This document shows positions 24,434-36,256 of a DNA stretch of 64,000 nucleotides, in pieces; the first letter of the stretch is position 1, and the number at the start of each line of letters is the position of its first letter. Made by a program: the position numbers and the translations under genes. The stretch is from Symsagittifera roscoffensis. Taxonomy: Eukaryota; Xenacoelomorpha; Acoela; Convolutidae. The notes beneath the pieces are model-generated. The model made no database searches and was not told the origin of the DNA. It saw only the letters and a list, made by a program, of their open reading frames with translations. The DNA is taken from positions 39,885,223 through 39,949,222 of the forward strand of contig NC_087066.1 of NCBI RefSeq assembly GCF_963678635.1, written 5' to 3'.

Positions 24434-24843
24434 TGGAACCTGATCTAAACTACTTTTTATAATTGGATAAATTGGATATTTTACCACTGTAAAATATTTA
24501 ATATTAACCAATCATAATCCATCTAACTAACAACCCACTTATATGTAAGTGCTGAAATTACTTGTAATTTCAGCACCAGAGAGATTTTGAATTTAACTTA
24601 GAAATTAGTTGCCTCTCAAAGAGAACTTCAGCAGTTGCAAAAAGCCAGTATACTCTAGATCTATTGAGCCTAGCGAGACTAGTTAAACACCCTGAGACTA
24701 GTCGACTTAAGAGTAAGATTAGGATCGGTATTAGACTAAGAAGTTGCACGAATCTATCCGGCCAAAAATAAGATAGCGTGACGAGCAGACGGTGTACCCT
24801 ATCCGAAATTACTCTATGAGTTAACCACATCGGACATAACTCA
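24434..24843 (+). repeat. 3' LTR of element 1
   Basis: It is 410 bp, TG...CA, and pairs with 6056-6465. By eye the two differ at about 14 bases plus two single-base indels, so the insertion is not recent. TTCA follows at 24844. Confidence 0.88.
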
Positions 24844-24847
24844 TTCA

Positions 24848-25986
24848 TACTAATCCAAAAGAATTCCTAAAATACAATTTACCCCTTTTTCCACAGTATA
24901 CTTTTTACCAGACCACTACCAACGACCAACTGAATTTCTTCGGTGAACATAGTCTAGTTCCCACACTTTCTTGAACTTCACTTTATCACTCAACTAATTC
25001 ATTAATTCTTCCTTCATACAATAACCCCGCCGATAACTAACAATGCCAATCTCGCCTACACAAATTAGGACTGCACTACATGAAAAACAATTCACTACTA
25101 TAGGACTGAATCAAACAATAAACAGATTTATAGCACCACGAGCTAACTGATGTACAATTAACCTTTACCTCCACGATATTACACGCTATATGGAAGAGAC
25201 GGATATTGAAGACGACCCAAACACTAATCCTCAGTTAACCAAAAAATTTTACTAAATCAGAATATGTATTTAACATTGATAGCACAAACAAAAAATATGA
25301 CAATGTCATCACCACTGCACCCCTAAAGAACACTAAAGCATATGGATCCTATTTTAATAAACTCAATCACTTTGAACTAACCTTTCACTTCCTTACACCT
25401 CAGGAACGTGACTTGCACTGTTTACATGAAATAATGTTACGCACAAAGTTGACACACACGTACACCTTTTATAAGTTCATCCAAAACCACTACACAACTA
25501 ACTTACCATCAAAGAACCCTCAACACACATTTACATTCATTAACCATAATTACACTTCACCATACTTCCTAATTTTTTTTTTAATTTCACTTTTTGTATA
25601 AAAATACTAATCTTCACGGCATTCTCCGAAATTATGATCCAATTCGACAAATGTATACATTCTGCCCACTAACCAAATCCTTCGATGTCGACGACACCAG
25701 CCCACTAATCATCCCCCATGATTATAGACAGGCAATCGAAATCCCCATTCTAGAAAACATACATAATACTAAATATAACCATAATTTGTACAACCTAATC
25801 CAAAACTCATCGCTTGAATTCTCACTTAATAATGAAAAACTAAACACTATCGGAGCGCTAGAGCTTCCCTGTCCTCTCCTTTAGACTAAAAACGTCATCC
25901 GCACGCTTGCAACATTTTTAACATCATCGAACATAATTCGCACTAATTTTCCAAATGGATTTTTTAAATACGACAACCCTTTGTAA
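24848..25986 (+). pseudogene. accessory ORF5 of element 2, 3' piece
   Basis: Matches to ORF5 of element 1 run in order: TNPKEFL and LPLFPQYTF near the start, the stretch beginning LTFHFLTPQERDLHC (25.38-25.42 kb) and MLRTKLTHTYTFYKFIQNH (25.43-25.49 kb), then LRNYDPIRQMYTFCPLTKSF (25.62-25.68 kb). Stops and frameshifts interrupt it, including TAG after LELPCPLL near 25881. The stop at 25984 overlaps the GTAAGT donor of the conserved intron (25983-26063), so splicing would remove that stop in this copy. It is dead but useful for showing which parts of ORF5 are conserved. Confidence 0.65.
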
Positions 25987-26106
25987 GTATAATTGAATAT
26001 TTCAACTAACAACTATCTGAAAATACTCACCATTCCTTACAAGTGTTCCGCTCTTTTTTTTAGATTTCACTAATCATTCATCTAAAACATACAAAACCCA
26101 AATAAA
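25983..26106 (+). other. intron and poly(A) signal of element 2 ORF5
   Basis: GTAAGT at 25983 and TTTTTTTTAG ending at 26063 bound an 81-bp intron. AATAAA follows at 26101-26106. These are the counterparts of 22850-22933 and 22971-22976. Confidence 0.5.
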
Positions 26107-27546
26107 AATCTGTAAATTATTTGAGTGTTTAAAATCTTTTTAACAAAAAACATAAATCATTAAAGCAGTAGGTTTTCATTAAACAAGCTGTATAATATTA
26201 TGATATTAACCAGTAGAAAATTCAATAAATAAAGCAGTTAATTCATATAAAGTTGCAATAAGTTAAAGGAAAAGTAACCTTTCTAAGTAAAACTTCCTTC
26301 TTTGTAAATTTTTATTCTCTTCACTCGCCCACATTTCACACACTCTTTTCTGAAACTCGCACAACTCGCCCACGATGAATTGTTTATTAAATGAATTTCT
26401 AGTTTCGAAACTAACTGATAACAACTCTAACTTGTTTTCACACGTTTCAAACTTTCCTTTAACGCGGTGGGAAGGAAACATAAGAGTAAGCGTAAACTAA
26501 CCAACGCAGTTTACTAACGCCACAAAACCACAAACTACTAGCATGAATAAGAAAGCAAGTCCCACAGTACCCAAACCGGATAACACCCAGATTAAAACTG
26601 GATAATTTATTCTTCTGAAAATCACTTTCAAGTTTTATCGAAACCAAATAAAATACAAAAAAGTCGAAAGACAAACTCAAAACACAATATTCCATTTTTG
26701 AGAAAAGGACACAACCAAAAAAAAAGTAAAACTCCCGATAAAAATGAAATAAAAGGTTGAACACAAAAAGAGGCTCTGCCCAAAGAGAAGATAAAAGTAT
26801 ACTCCTGGCCTCACCAACCAGAGGGACGTCCTGAGCATGCTCTATAGCCGGCCTAACCCACCGTGCTACAACCACGCTTTGTAACCCACACTCTATTTTT
26901 GATGAGAGTTGCTCTAGGGTGGGCGACTCTTAAAAATAACTGAACTAAAATAAAAACTTTTTGCGAAAATAATAAATCATAACTAAAAACTGACTTCACT
27001 AACAAGATGTAAATATTTAAAGGCAATTTGATGAAAACGATTTCTTAGAGTCATCGGAACGAGCAATAAAGGAAAATGACAACTCGATTACATTCCAACT
27101 CTGGAATGGCAAATACATTAGGTTTGTTGCCGTAGTCACTGCCCTTAAAGGATTTAAAGTATTGACCCCACATCTCAGCAAAGAAAAACCACTGAACAAA
27201 CCAATGGCCAACTAGATGTTGACCTCAAATACCAGTCCTAGTCACTTGGCACTTCACGCGGAAAAGCCAAAACTCCATCTTGCACGTAGCCTCGCTCTAA
27301 GCTTAACGAAATTAACACATCGTTGCATCGATCTGAAGTCTTGACACAATCACCCAAGACAAACCACAATCAAACGATACCCACACTTGGAACCCGAATG
27401 AACAACCTTCTTCTCTCTACCCAAAGAACTACATCTCTTCTATCTTCAAAAAGTCACTGCTCAAAATTCAAAAAGGAAACTACTTCAACCGTCCTTCACT
27501 ACAAAAAACAATTAAAAAACTAAAAACTCTCTAAACCACAGATGGG
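26107..27546 (+). other. 3' non-coding region of element 2
   Basis: This is the counterpart of 22977-24433. It keeps the same blocks, such as CCAACGCAG, ACTGGATAATTTATTCTT and GGACGTCCTGAGCAT, and ends in AGATGGG before the LTR. Confidence 0.5.
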
Positions 27547-27989
27547 TGGAACCAGTTCGAAACTAGTATTTATTAACCAATTATATTATTGATAAAATAA
27601 TCTCTATAAAAGATTACCAACTAACCAATCATATACCATCACTACCATTGACTCTTATTTGTAAAGTGCTGAAACTACTTGTAGTTTCAGCATCAGAACA
27701 ATTTGAATAAATTTTAGACTACAGTTGTTGGAAGGAATTTTTAGACTACAGTTGTTGGAAGAAAACTTTGAATACAGTGTTCTCCTTCTTGATAACTCCA
27801 AGAACTAACTCGTAAATACCAGCATACACTAGATCTATTGAGACTAGGAGATATGAGAGTAAGATTAAGATAGGTATTAGACTAAGAAGTTGCACGAATC
27901 TATCCGGCCGAAAATAAGATAGCGTGACGAACAGACGGTGTACCTTATCTGAAATTACTCTATGAGTACAGTACCTCGTACATAACTCA
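27547..27989 (+). repeat. 3' LTR of element 2
   Basis: It runs TGGAACCAGTTCGAAACTAG...CATAACTCA, 443 bp, related to the 410-bp LTRs but with an internal 20-bp duplication (TTTTAGACTACAGTTGTTGG) at 27715-27760. The hairpin at 27666-27693 shows a compensatory change. ACAC follows (27990-27993), matching 5787-5790. Confidence 0.75.
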
Positions 27990-28225
27990 ACACGAACCAC
28001 AAACTTAAGTGGTGAAAACTCCTTGAAAGGAGACCCGAGATAGCAACTAGACACGTTCGATTAAATTTGTTTATGATTAAATCACAAACCCTCAAGCAAA
28101 TAGCGAAAAATCGTTAGGGTTATAGATGATGGCTATCACCTTGTTATTACTAGTTATCATCAAGTCAATTTCAACTCAATTGTTACTCTTCATAACAAAA
28201 AATATGGTTAAAAACTTTTCCAGTT

Positions 28226-28466
28226 TCATGGCTTAAAATCTACCACTGGTTTTGATATTAAAATTAAACAAACCATAATCCAACGGCCCATGAGGTACAT
28301 ATCATCTTCTCGCAAAACTTTGTCCAAAATGATAAAAAAATCGATGATTTGTTTTTGCTTGTCTGCATCAACCACCAATGTTATCATATTTGGATTTGAC
28401 AGATAATCAGCAAATGGAAACTGATCCGTGATGGTGTTGCTGTAGAAAGTCAACCCGCTGAGATCC
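28226..28466 (-). CDS. candidate exon of an unidentified host gene
   Basis: A minus-strand frame starts right after a good acceptor (GATTTTTTCAG|GGATC). It reads DLSGLTFYSNTITDQFPF, then LVVDADKQKQIIDFFIILDK and REDDMYLMGRW, ending at TGA 28226. A donor (ATG|GTTTGT) just after GRWIM is possible instead. Codon content and mixed residue use look like a true protein, unlike the neighbouring frames. I do not recognise it for certain. The spacing LD..L......LMG.W faintly recalls the C-terminal domain of alpha-N-acetylglucosaminidases, which is a weak guess. No adjoining exon was found, and the nested LTR elements lie immediately on its 3' side. Confidence 0.4.
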
Positions 28467-28892
28467 CTGAAAAAATCACGATTTCATAAAACGCACATCG
28501 CTAGATTGGGACTATTTAATTAGGCGTGAACCACCTTTACAAGAGTTTTTCAGTTCTTTATCGAGAACACCAAAAATAAAATTATAATAGAAAAAAGGAC
28601 CAAGTTACCATCTCCCCCCCCCCCCCCCTAAAAGTCCCTGAAAAAACCACGATTTCATAAAATTTCATCGCTAAATTGGGATAATTTAATTACGCGTGAA
28701 CTGTTTTTTAACTTTTGGTAAATCACATAGAGCGACTTTTCTGATTATATTATGTTTTGAGTACATCTGTGCTATATGCTACCCTTGAGCGAAACTGTAG
28801 ATGGTTCCTGTAAGCCAATCTTTTGACTGAGAAGAAGTTACCTTATGGTCATTTTACAAACATCCCTACTATAAATAGGTTACATTGGTGAT
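28467..28892. other. spacer with duplicated exon-flank and C-run
   Basis: About 75 bp around the acceptor of the exon above (CCCTGAAAAAATCACGATTTC) recur at 28631-28700 without the exon, next to a C-run at about 28613-28628. The rest shows nothing. Confidence 0.45.
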
Positions 28893-29117
28893 TGGAACCA
28901 GTTCGAAACAAGAATTATATATATCCAATTATATTCTTGATGATTATCACTGTAAAATACTTAGAACTAACCAATCATGATACATAACTAACACTTACAA
29001 TGATTTGTAAGGCTGAAATTTTATATAGTTTCAGCCAGAGCAGAATAAATTTAATCTAAAAAGCAATTGCTCCTCCTCTCCTCTCGCAAGAATACCAGTA
29101 TGTACTAAAAATTCGGT
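28893..29117 (+). repeat. truncated LTR of the same family
   Basis: It starts TGGAACCAGTTCGAAAC and follows the family for about 225 bp, including a shortened hairpin (GGCTGAAA...TTTCAGCC, 29011-29036), before breaking off at the satellite border. Confidence 0.6.
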
Positions 29118-32100
29118 CTTGCACTGATAAGCTTTTTAAGTTCATGTAAACGTTTTTGTTATGCTTAGCTTCAACACTTCTTTTACTCTTAATTCTACCA
29201 CGAATTGTTTCAATTGCTGGCTTTTCTTCATTCTTTCAATTTTGGTCTGGCACTGATGATGTTTCCATGAACACGTTTGTCTTCATGCTGGACTTTATCG
29301 CCTCTTTCATTATTAGTTCTGTTACCTTCTCAGACATATAGTTCTCCGATTGCTGACTTTTATTCAAGCCCTCGTTTTTTGTAATGTCCTGTTTTTTCCT
29401 CATTCTTCAAACTTTTAGTCTGGCACTGTTATTGCTTCCATGCGCATGTTTTTACTGATAATGATGATTTTTTTAACTTTTTTTCTCCTTTTTCTGTGAC
29501 TGTTGAGTTTTTCAGACAAATTTTACCTTAAATGATAGCTTATTTTCTATCGTTCACTTTTGTAATGACAATCAGACACATTTTCCCCAATAAGTGGTTT
29601 TTCTTCATTCTTTTCGATTTTGGTATTGCACAGTTAATGTTTTCATATACATGTTTTCCTGATTTCCTGATTCTGGCTTATATCAGTTTTCATTGGGCCA
29701 CAGATTAAAATCTTAGACTGATCAACTTCTCATTTCTCAGACATATGTTCCTCAATTGCTGGCTTTCCTTTGCAGACTGATTTTTTTTCACGTCTTTTCC
29801 CCCAATCAATGGCTCTCCTTCTTTCCTTTATCTTTTGTTATTTCATGGCTTTGATACATTTTTAAAGTTTTTGGTGCGGTACCGATATTGTTCCTATGCG
29901 CATGTTTTCTCTGATGCTGATTTTATCTTTTTTTTCTATTTTTTGTTCTGTCATTGATCAACTTCTCAGCCACATTTTTCCTCAGCTGATGGTTTTCCTT
30001 CATTCGTTCATTTTTGTACCGTTTCTCCAACCGCTGGTTTTCCTGTTCAGATTGATCATTTTCTCAACTTCTCAGAAACATATTTTCCGGTTGCTGGCTC
30101 TTCTTCATTCCTTTATCTGTTGCGATTTTCTGGCTTCCATTCATACTTATAAAATTTTGGTCTAGTAGTGATATTGTTCCTATGCGCATGTTTTTTGTTT
30201 AATTTCATCTTTTCTTTCATTCCTTGTTCTGTCACTGACCAACTTCTCAGAGACATTTTTTCTCAATTAAGGGCTTTCTTTCATTCGCTCATTTTTGTTC
30301 CGACACTCAGACACATGTTTCTCCAATTGCTGGTTTTTCTTCATTCTTTCTAAATTCGGTCTCAACCAATAATGTGTTCATACTCACGTACATCTTATTA
30401 GTGATTTTTCATACTATTTTTTAGTTTTTGTTCGGCCGGAAAAAAGTTTCTCAGAATACGTCACGTTTCTCAGACACGGCCAAATTAGTTTCTCAGACAC
30501 GTCACGTGATGTTTTTCAATTTCTGTCGTTCCTTCGTTTTTTAAGAATTCTGTTAGGCAATGATATATTTATTGCATGATAAATTTCTCCTTATGCTGGA
30601 TGTTGTCTTTTTTTTCGTTTTCCGTTCTGTAACTGATCAATTCAGACACATATTTACCCAATTGCTGGCTCTTCATTTTTTTAAATTCGGTCTTGCACTG
30701 ACAAGGTTTTCATACACACGTTTCCATGACGCTCGGTTTTATCACTTCTTTCGATTTTTGTTTTGAAATCTCGCAGCTTTTCAGACTTTTTTTTCCAATT
30801 GCCTGCTTTTCTTCAGTTTTTCAGAACTCGATCTGTTACTGATAGTTTTACATACATGATTTCCTGATGCTGGATTTTATCATTTCTTTCAATCTTTGTT
30901 CTGCCATTGATCAGATATTCTGACTTATTATTCTCCAAATCATGGCTGTCCTTCATTCATTTAAAATTCGGTCTGGCATTGATATTGTTTTTGGTCACAC
31001 TTTTTCCCTGATGCTCGATTCTATCACTTTTTTCAATTGTCGTTCGGCCACAAATTAACATCTCAGACACATGTTTTTTTTTTCCATTTCTGGTTTTTAT
31101 TCATTCTTTAAAAACTGGCTTTCTTTCTTCAAATTTTCGTTCTGGAACTGATAATGTTTCTATGCACAAGTTTTCCTATGCTAGTTTCATGACTTTTTCT
31201 TTCTTCGTATTGACACTCATCAACTTCTCACACACAACTTTTTCAATTTCTGACTTTCTATAATTCTTTTTAAAAAATTCTGTCTGACACTGATAAAGTT
31301 TTGATTCATAAGTTTTTTCTTGATAGTGACTTTTGTATTTTCTTTCATGCTTAGTTCTGCGATTGATCAATTTCTCAGAGCAGTTCTCTCCAATTTCTGC
31401 TTTTCCCTTATTGTTTGAAAAATTGGTCTTGGACCCTAATTTGTTCAAATACACGTTTCCCTGATACTGAATTTCTTCATTTTTTTATTCTTTTGAACTG
31501 ATCAACACTGACCAACTTCTCATATACATGTTTCTCCAAACGCTGGTTTTCCTTCAGTCTTCAAAATTTCAGTACTTTTATTGCACTAATATTGCTTTCG
31601 TATACACTTTATTTTTACAAGGGGTTTTATCACCTCGTTCAAGCTTTGTTTTGACACTAATCAATTTCTCAGACAAATGATTCTAAAATTGCTGGCTGTC
31701 CATCACTTTTTCAAGTTTCGATCTTGCATTCATATCTTTTCAGATACACGCTTTTCTGATACTGGGTTTTATCACTTCTTTTATTCTTCGCTCTGGCACT
31801 GATTAACTCTTTATATACATGTTTTTCCAAAAGCTGGCTTGGCCTCATTTTTTCATATTCCGGCATGGCACCGATAATGTTTTAAAAATCAAGTTTTTGC
31901 TGATGCTGCACTATTTGATTTCCAAACACGTTTTTCTGAATTCGGATTTGTAGTCTTTGTCATCTCCTTTTTTCCCACTTCACTGATTGCTTTGTCTGAC
32001 ACATTTTTTTCCAATCCTAGCTTTTCTTCATTCTTTCAGAGTTTGGTTTTGCACTGATAATTTTTTCAGATACACGTTTTCCTGATGAAGGCTTTTGTCA

Positions 32101-34032
32101 CGTCTTTCATTTTTCATTCTGACACTGATCAATATCTCAGACACATGGTTTGCCAATTGCTGGCTTTTTTTCCATTTTCAGAATGCGGTCTGGTGCTGAC
32201 ATTGTTTGCATATACATGATTTTGCTGATGCTGGTTTTTATCGCTTCTTTCTATCTTTTTCTGCCCTTGATGATTGATTTTTCAGGCAAATGGTTTTCAA
32301 ATGCTGGCTGTCTTCAACCTATCAGGTGTTCGTCTGGCACTAATAATAGGTTAACTCAAACGTTTTTCTGAGGCTGGATTTTATCATTTTTTAAGACGTC
32401 ATTGGGTCATAATTTGAATTTTTTACAATTTCCGGATTTTCATCAAATTTTCAAGACTTCTGTGTTTTATCTGACGCTTGATTTTGACTTTTCGTTGATA
32501 CTTAGTTCTGCCACTGATCAATTTCTGACAAACATAACTCTCAATTTCCTTGCTTTCCAGGTTTCTTTCTGGCAACCAAAACATTTTCATACTCACGTTT
32601 TACCTGATACTGGTTTTTGTCTGCTTTTTCATTCTTAGTTTTGTCATTGGTCAGCTTCTCAGACACAAAATTCTCCAAATGATGGCTTTTCCTCGGTATT
32701 TCAAAAGTCAGTTTAACACTAATAATGTTTTTTAATATGTTTTTTATGCTGGATTTTATCACTTTTTTCAACCTTTGTTTTGATATTAATCAGTTTCTAG
32801 ACACATGATTAGCAAATTTTCCATCAATATTTCAAATTTCGATGGATCTTTCTTTGATATCTTTTCAGATACACGCTTTGCTGATACTGGGTTTTATCAC
32901 TTCTTTCGTCCTTCGTTCTGGCACTGATCAACTTCTCATATATACGTCTCTCCAACTGCTGGTTTTCCCCTCTCTCGTTCAAATTTCAGCTTGACACGGA
33001 TAGTGCTTTATATACACGTTTTTGTTGATGCTGGATTTTAGCATTTTAGCACTTCTTTCATTCTTCGTTCTGGCACTGATTAATTTCTCAGACACAAAGT
33101 TTTTCCGAACCGAAGCTTTCCCTCAAACTTTCAAAGTTATGTCCAGCACTGATAATGTTTTCAGATAAATTTTTTTTCTTGCTGCTGTCTTTATCAATCT
33201 TCGCTCTGATACAAATCATTTTCCCAGATACATGTTTATCGATTGTTGGCTTTCCTTCATTCTTTCAAAATTTGGTCCGGCGCTGACGATGTCTTAATGT
33301 ACACGCATTTTACTGATGCTGAGTTTTACTTCGTCCTGTCATTGATATTTTTTTCATATTTCACTAAATGGTGAACTTCACTATTTTTCACATGTAGTTC
33401 TGAGGATTTTTTCTGATTTCTGATTTTTTTTGGCACTGGTTACATTTTTAGACTTACATTTCTTCTGACGCTAGCCTTCATCACGACTCTGATTGTTCGT
33501 TCTGGTACTAACTTTTTTTTCTGATAAAAAATTCTTTTGATGCTAGCGTTCATAATTTTTTTCATGCTACGTTCTGTCACTGATAACTTTATCCTATAAT
33601 TTCTTCTAATGCTGAATTTCATTGTTCATTCATACTTCGTTCTGACTTTGATTACCAACTCAAACAAACATTTGGCACCGATTATTTTCGCAGACACAAA
33701 TTTCATCTGCCGGCAACTTTTCTAACGCTTTTTTGATGTAGTACTTTCTCGCTTCGTAGCATTTTGCTCTGGCACTGATAATCTATCAGACAGTCGTTTC
33801 TCATGATGCTGGTCATCATCAATTCTTCCATACTTCGTTCAGGCTGTGATTAGTCTCTAAGAAATAGTTTTGTAACTTGGCCTGCATTAAACCTTTGATG
33901 CGCCTTCTGGCTCTGATTAAGCTCTCAGACACACACTTCTTGATGCTAGCCTGCATATACTTTTTCATACTTCCTTCTGTATCTGTTTTTTTTTTCAGAA
34001 AAACGATTCTCTCAGTGCTGGTTTTATCACTT
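29118..34032 (+). repeat. degenerate satellite, variable unit of roughly 150 bp
   Basis: Phrases such as TTCGTTCTGGCACTGATC, AACTTCTCAGACACATG, CCAATTGCTGGCTTTCC and GATGCTGGATTTTATCAC recur in the same order dozens of times over 4.9 kb, with many indels. It is T-rich on the plus strand. The frames seen on either strand (for example 31176-31454 minus) are by-products of the repeat and not conserved between units. The array continues in short pieces at 34814-34958 and from 35492, between Helitron-like insertions. Confidence 0.75.
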
Positions 34033-34813
34033 ATTGTTCCGACTTTTGATACGAAAGTAATGGAATATTTGTGCTCGGGGTGGGTTTTGTTTTCTTCAGA
34101 CAAATTTCGACTTTTCTTCAGACAAATTTCGACGTTTTGGCTCTTTTTCCTTTTCCGACCCACCTGCAAAATTTTACTAGTGAAGTTTTGTTCACTTTAT
34201 TCGAATGTTACAAAAATTGGCATGAGAACTAATTAGGCCATCATGACAAACATTTTTGATCTTCATAATTAACCTTGTAAAACCCCTCGTTACACCATAA
34301 AATTGACGCTTATGTGAGGTGGGGGGGGGGGGGGGGGGGGGTGACGTGGGGAAAGGAAAGACAGAATTTTTATCAGTGACAGAATTCTAGCCATGTTTGA
34401 CGGAATTTTTTTTATATCATTGGAAAGCTATTGTTGTCCTGAGCTTGAATTTGAAAAAATATTTCACCTGTGATTGATCATTTTTTTTGTAAAGTTATGG
34501 GGGTTTAAAGATTGCCAATTTGGCCAATTTGGGACAATTAACGCGCGATAAATTTCGCGCTTTTAACGCGTAAGCAAGAATTAATCCGTCTTAGAAGTTC
34601 AAGGAAGCTTATATGCCCTAATTGGTTTGTTAATAGGCGCAAAGTTTATCACTTTGTAATTAAAATGACGTGTGGGGGTTGATGATTTTATATAAAATCT
34701 CAAATTTTTTCAAATTTTTTTTTTACATTGAAATTTTTCATCTTTTTAATGCTCCAGAGACCTTAAAAGGCAGTCGGAATTTTTAGGACTTCGCCCTGAT
34801 ACGAGCAGTCTTG
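34033..34813 (+). repeat. Helentron/HINE-like repeat, copy B
   Basis: It runs from ATTGTTCCGACTTTTG to GCAGTCTTG, with the 3' hairpin AGGACTTCGCCCT just upstream. It sits in the satellite and contains a local duplication of CAGACAAATTTCGACTTTT and a 21-nt G-run (34321-34341). Confidence 0.6.
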
Positions 34814-34958
34814 TTTACTATTTATTTCTGACTCTGCATGATTATCTTCTCAATCATATATGTTACTTCTAATTTTGGCCTTCGCTAAAACTTTATGCTG
34901 CGTTTTATCACTCCTTAACTTTCAGAATTCAGGTTGCCGAGTTCTTCACTTCTCTTTT

Positions 34959-35491
34959 ATTGTTCCGAGTTCCGATGCGAAAGTAACGGAATATTTGTGC
35001 TCGGGATGGGTTTTGTTTTTCTTCAGACAAATTTCGACTTTTTAACTAGCCATTTTTGACGGATTTTTTTTTATATCACTCGAAAGGTATTGTTGTCCTG
35101 AGCTCAAGTTTGAAAAAATATTTCACCTGTGGTTATTTTTCGTAAAGTTACGGGGGTTTAAAGATTGCCATTTTGGCCAATTTGTGACAATTAACGCGCG
35201 ATAAATTTCGTGCTATTAACGCGTAAGCGGAGAGTTAATCCGTCTTAGAAATCGTTGCAAATTGGTTAAAAGAAGCTTATTTGCCATAAATGGTTTGTTA
35301 CAAGGAACGAAATTTATCCTTTTGTACTTTATATTGCGGGTGGGGGGATGATTTTCATAAAAAATTTCAAATTTTAGAAAAAAAATTTCAATTTGTTTTA
35401 TTTCATTGAATTTTTTAATGCTATTACTGCTCCATAAACCTTAAAAGGCCGTCGGAACATTCAGGGCTTCGCCCTGATACGAGCAGTCTTG
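34959..35491 (+). repeat. Helentron/HINE-like repeat, copy C
   Basis: This is a clean copy: ATTGTTCCGAG at the 5' end, subterminal CGTCGGAACATT, hairpin TCAGGGCTTCGCCCTGA, then TACGAGCAGTCTTG. Satellite sequence on both sides (CACTTCTCTTTT and TTTCGTTCTGGCACTG) lets the ends be fixed, with no target duplication visible. Confidence 0.65.
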
Positions 35492-35984
35492 TTTCGTTCT
35501 GGCACTGAATTTTAGCTTTCTTTCAAGCAAATTGTGCGCATCTCAACAATAAGAATCTACTTTCGAATCAACTTTTGGTCGGAATAATAGTGTACCTATA
35601 ATTGTTTCCGAGATCAATCTATTCGTTGTTTTTATCTCGTTTTTTTTACTTGCAGCTTCTCGAAATGGTGATTCGATGTTAATAGAATACATATATTAAA
35701 ACACTCTTTTCACGAGCTTCCGTACTGCATACAAAAAAAAATTGAAACACGTAAATAATATGTAATTGATCACAGAAGATGGGTCGATACAATGTAAGTG
35801 TACGCTAAATAGAAAAATTGAATTGCAAAAAACAAAATTAAACAAAAAGTTGAATAAAAAAAAATTGTGAAAAATTTTTCAGATATTTTTCATTTTTTCT
35901 TAAATTAAAATTTTATTAAAAACCTAAAACTGGGAAAGTTTGTTATAAGGTTGAAAAATGGTTTACATTAAAGGGCAAGTACCA
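35492..35984. other. satellite remnant and AT-rich spacer
   Basis: It starts with satellite-like TTCGTTCTGGCACTGAATTTT and becomes anonymous AT-rich sequence. No gene seen. Confidence 0.4.
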
Positions 35985-36256
35985 ATCAGTGAAAACAAAA
36001 ATAATTAGCCGAAAGAAATGTTATGAGAAAACATTGTTTGATGGTCAAGAATGTTCAACGAAAAATTTGGAATTAAGTTTAAATACGTGACTGAATCAGA
36101 ATTTCAATCCGCCGTAGCTTTTTCATTTACTGTGATACATTACGCATTGTGAAGCACTTCAGTTTTTAAATCTGAGGCTTTCTATGAACTGCGTAGCATT
36201 TTGGACGAATTGAAAGTTTCTGAAAAAAAATCACTGCGTGCTAGGCTTGTATAATT

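Larger units (their letters stand above)
6056..24843 (+). mobile_element. giant 18.8-kb Ty3/gypsy-type LTR element (element 1)
   Basis: Two 410-bp direct repeats with TG...CA ends (6056-6465 and 24434-24843) enclose retroviral-type genes. TTCA stands immediately before the 5' LTR (6052-6055) and after the 3' LTR (24844-24847), a 4-bp target duplication. A TGG-starting primer-binding site lies 2 nt inside the 5' LTR, and GGAAGGG precedes the 3' LTR. Plus-strand order is gag, pol, a proline-rich membrane-anchor ORF, an env-like ORF, ORF5, and about 1.5 kb of non-coding DNA. RT-RNase H-integrase order and a GPY/F module place pol in Ty3/gypsy. The LTRs differ by about 14 substitutions and 2 single-base indels (eye count), and every gene carries stops or frameshifts, so the copy is inactive. 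It is long for the group. Confidence 0.88.
5791..27989 (+). mobile_element. older LTR element (element 2), split by a nested insertion
   Basis: What remains of element 2 is an LTR fragment (5791-5885), part of its accessory ORF (5886-6055), then after the nested element the rest of that ORF (24848-25986), a non-coding 3' region, and a 3' LTR (27547-27989). ACAC flanks it on both sides (5787-5790 and 27990-27993), fitting a 4-bp target duplication. Gag, pol and env are gone between the LTR fragment and the ORF. The reading frame of the accessory ORF runs from 6055 directly into 24848, so the two halves were once contiguous. It is a diverged relative of element 1. Confidence 0.75.

Noticed and set aside
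6056-24843. A Polinton/Maverick or DNA virus as an alternative for the giant element
   Set aside because: It has direct LTRs, a primer-binding site, a 4-bp duplication and RT-RNase H-integrase; there are no terminal inverted repeats, DNA polymerase or capsid genes of that type.
31176-31454. Lys-rich minus-strand frames in the satellite
   Set aside because: They are not conserved between satellite units and change phase with each unit; no start or splice context.
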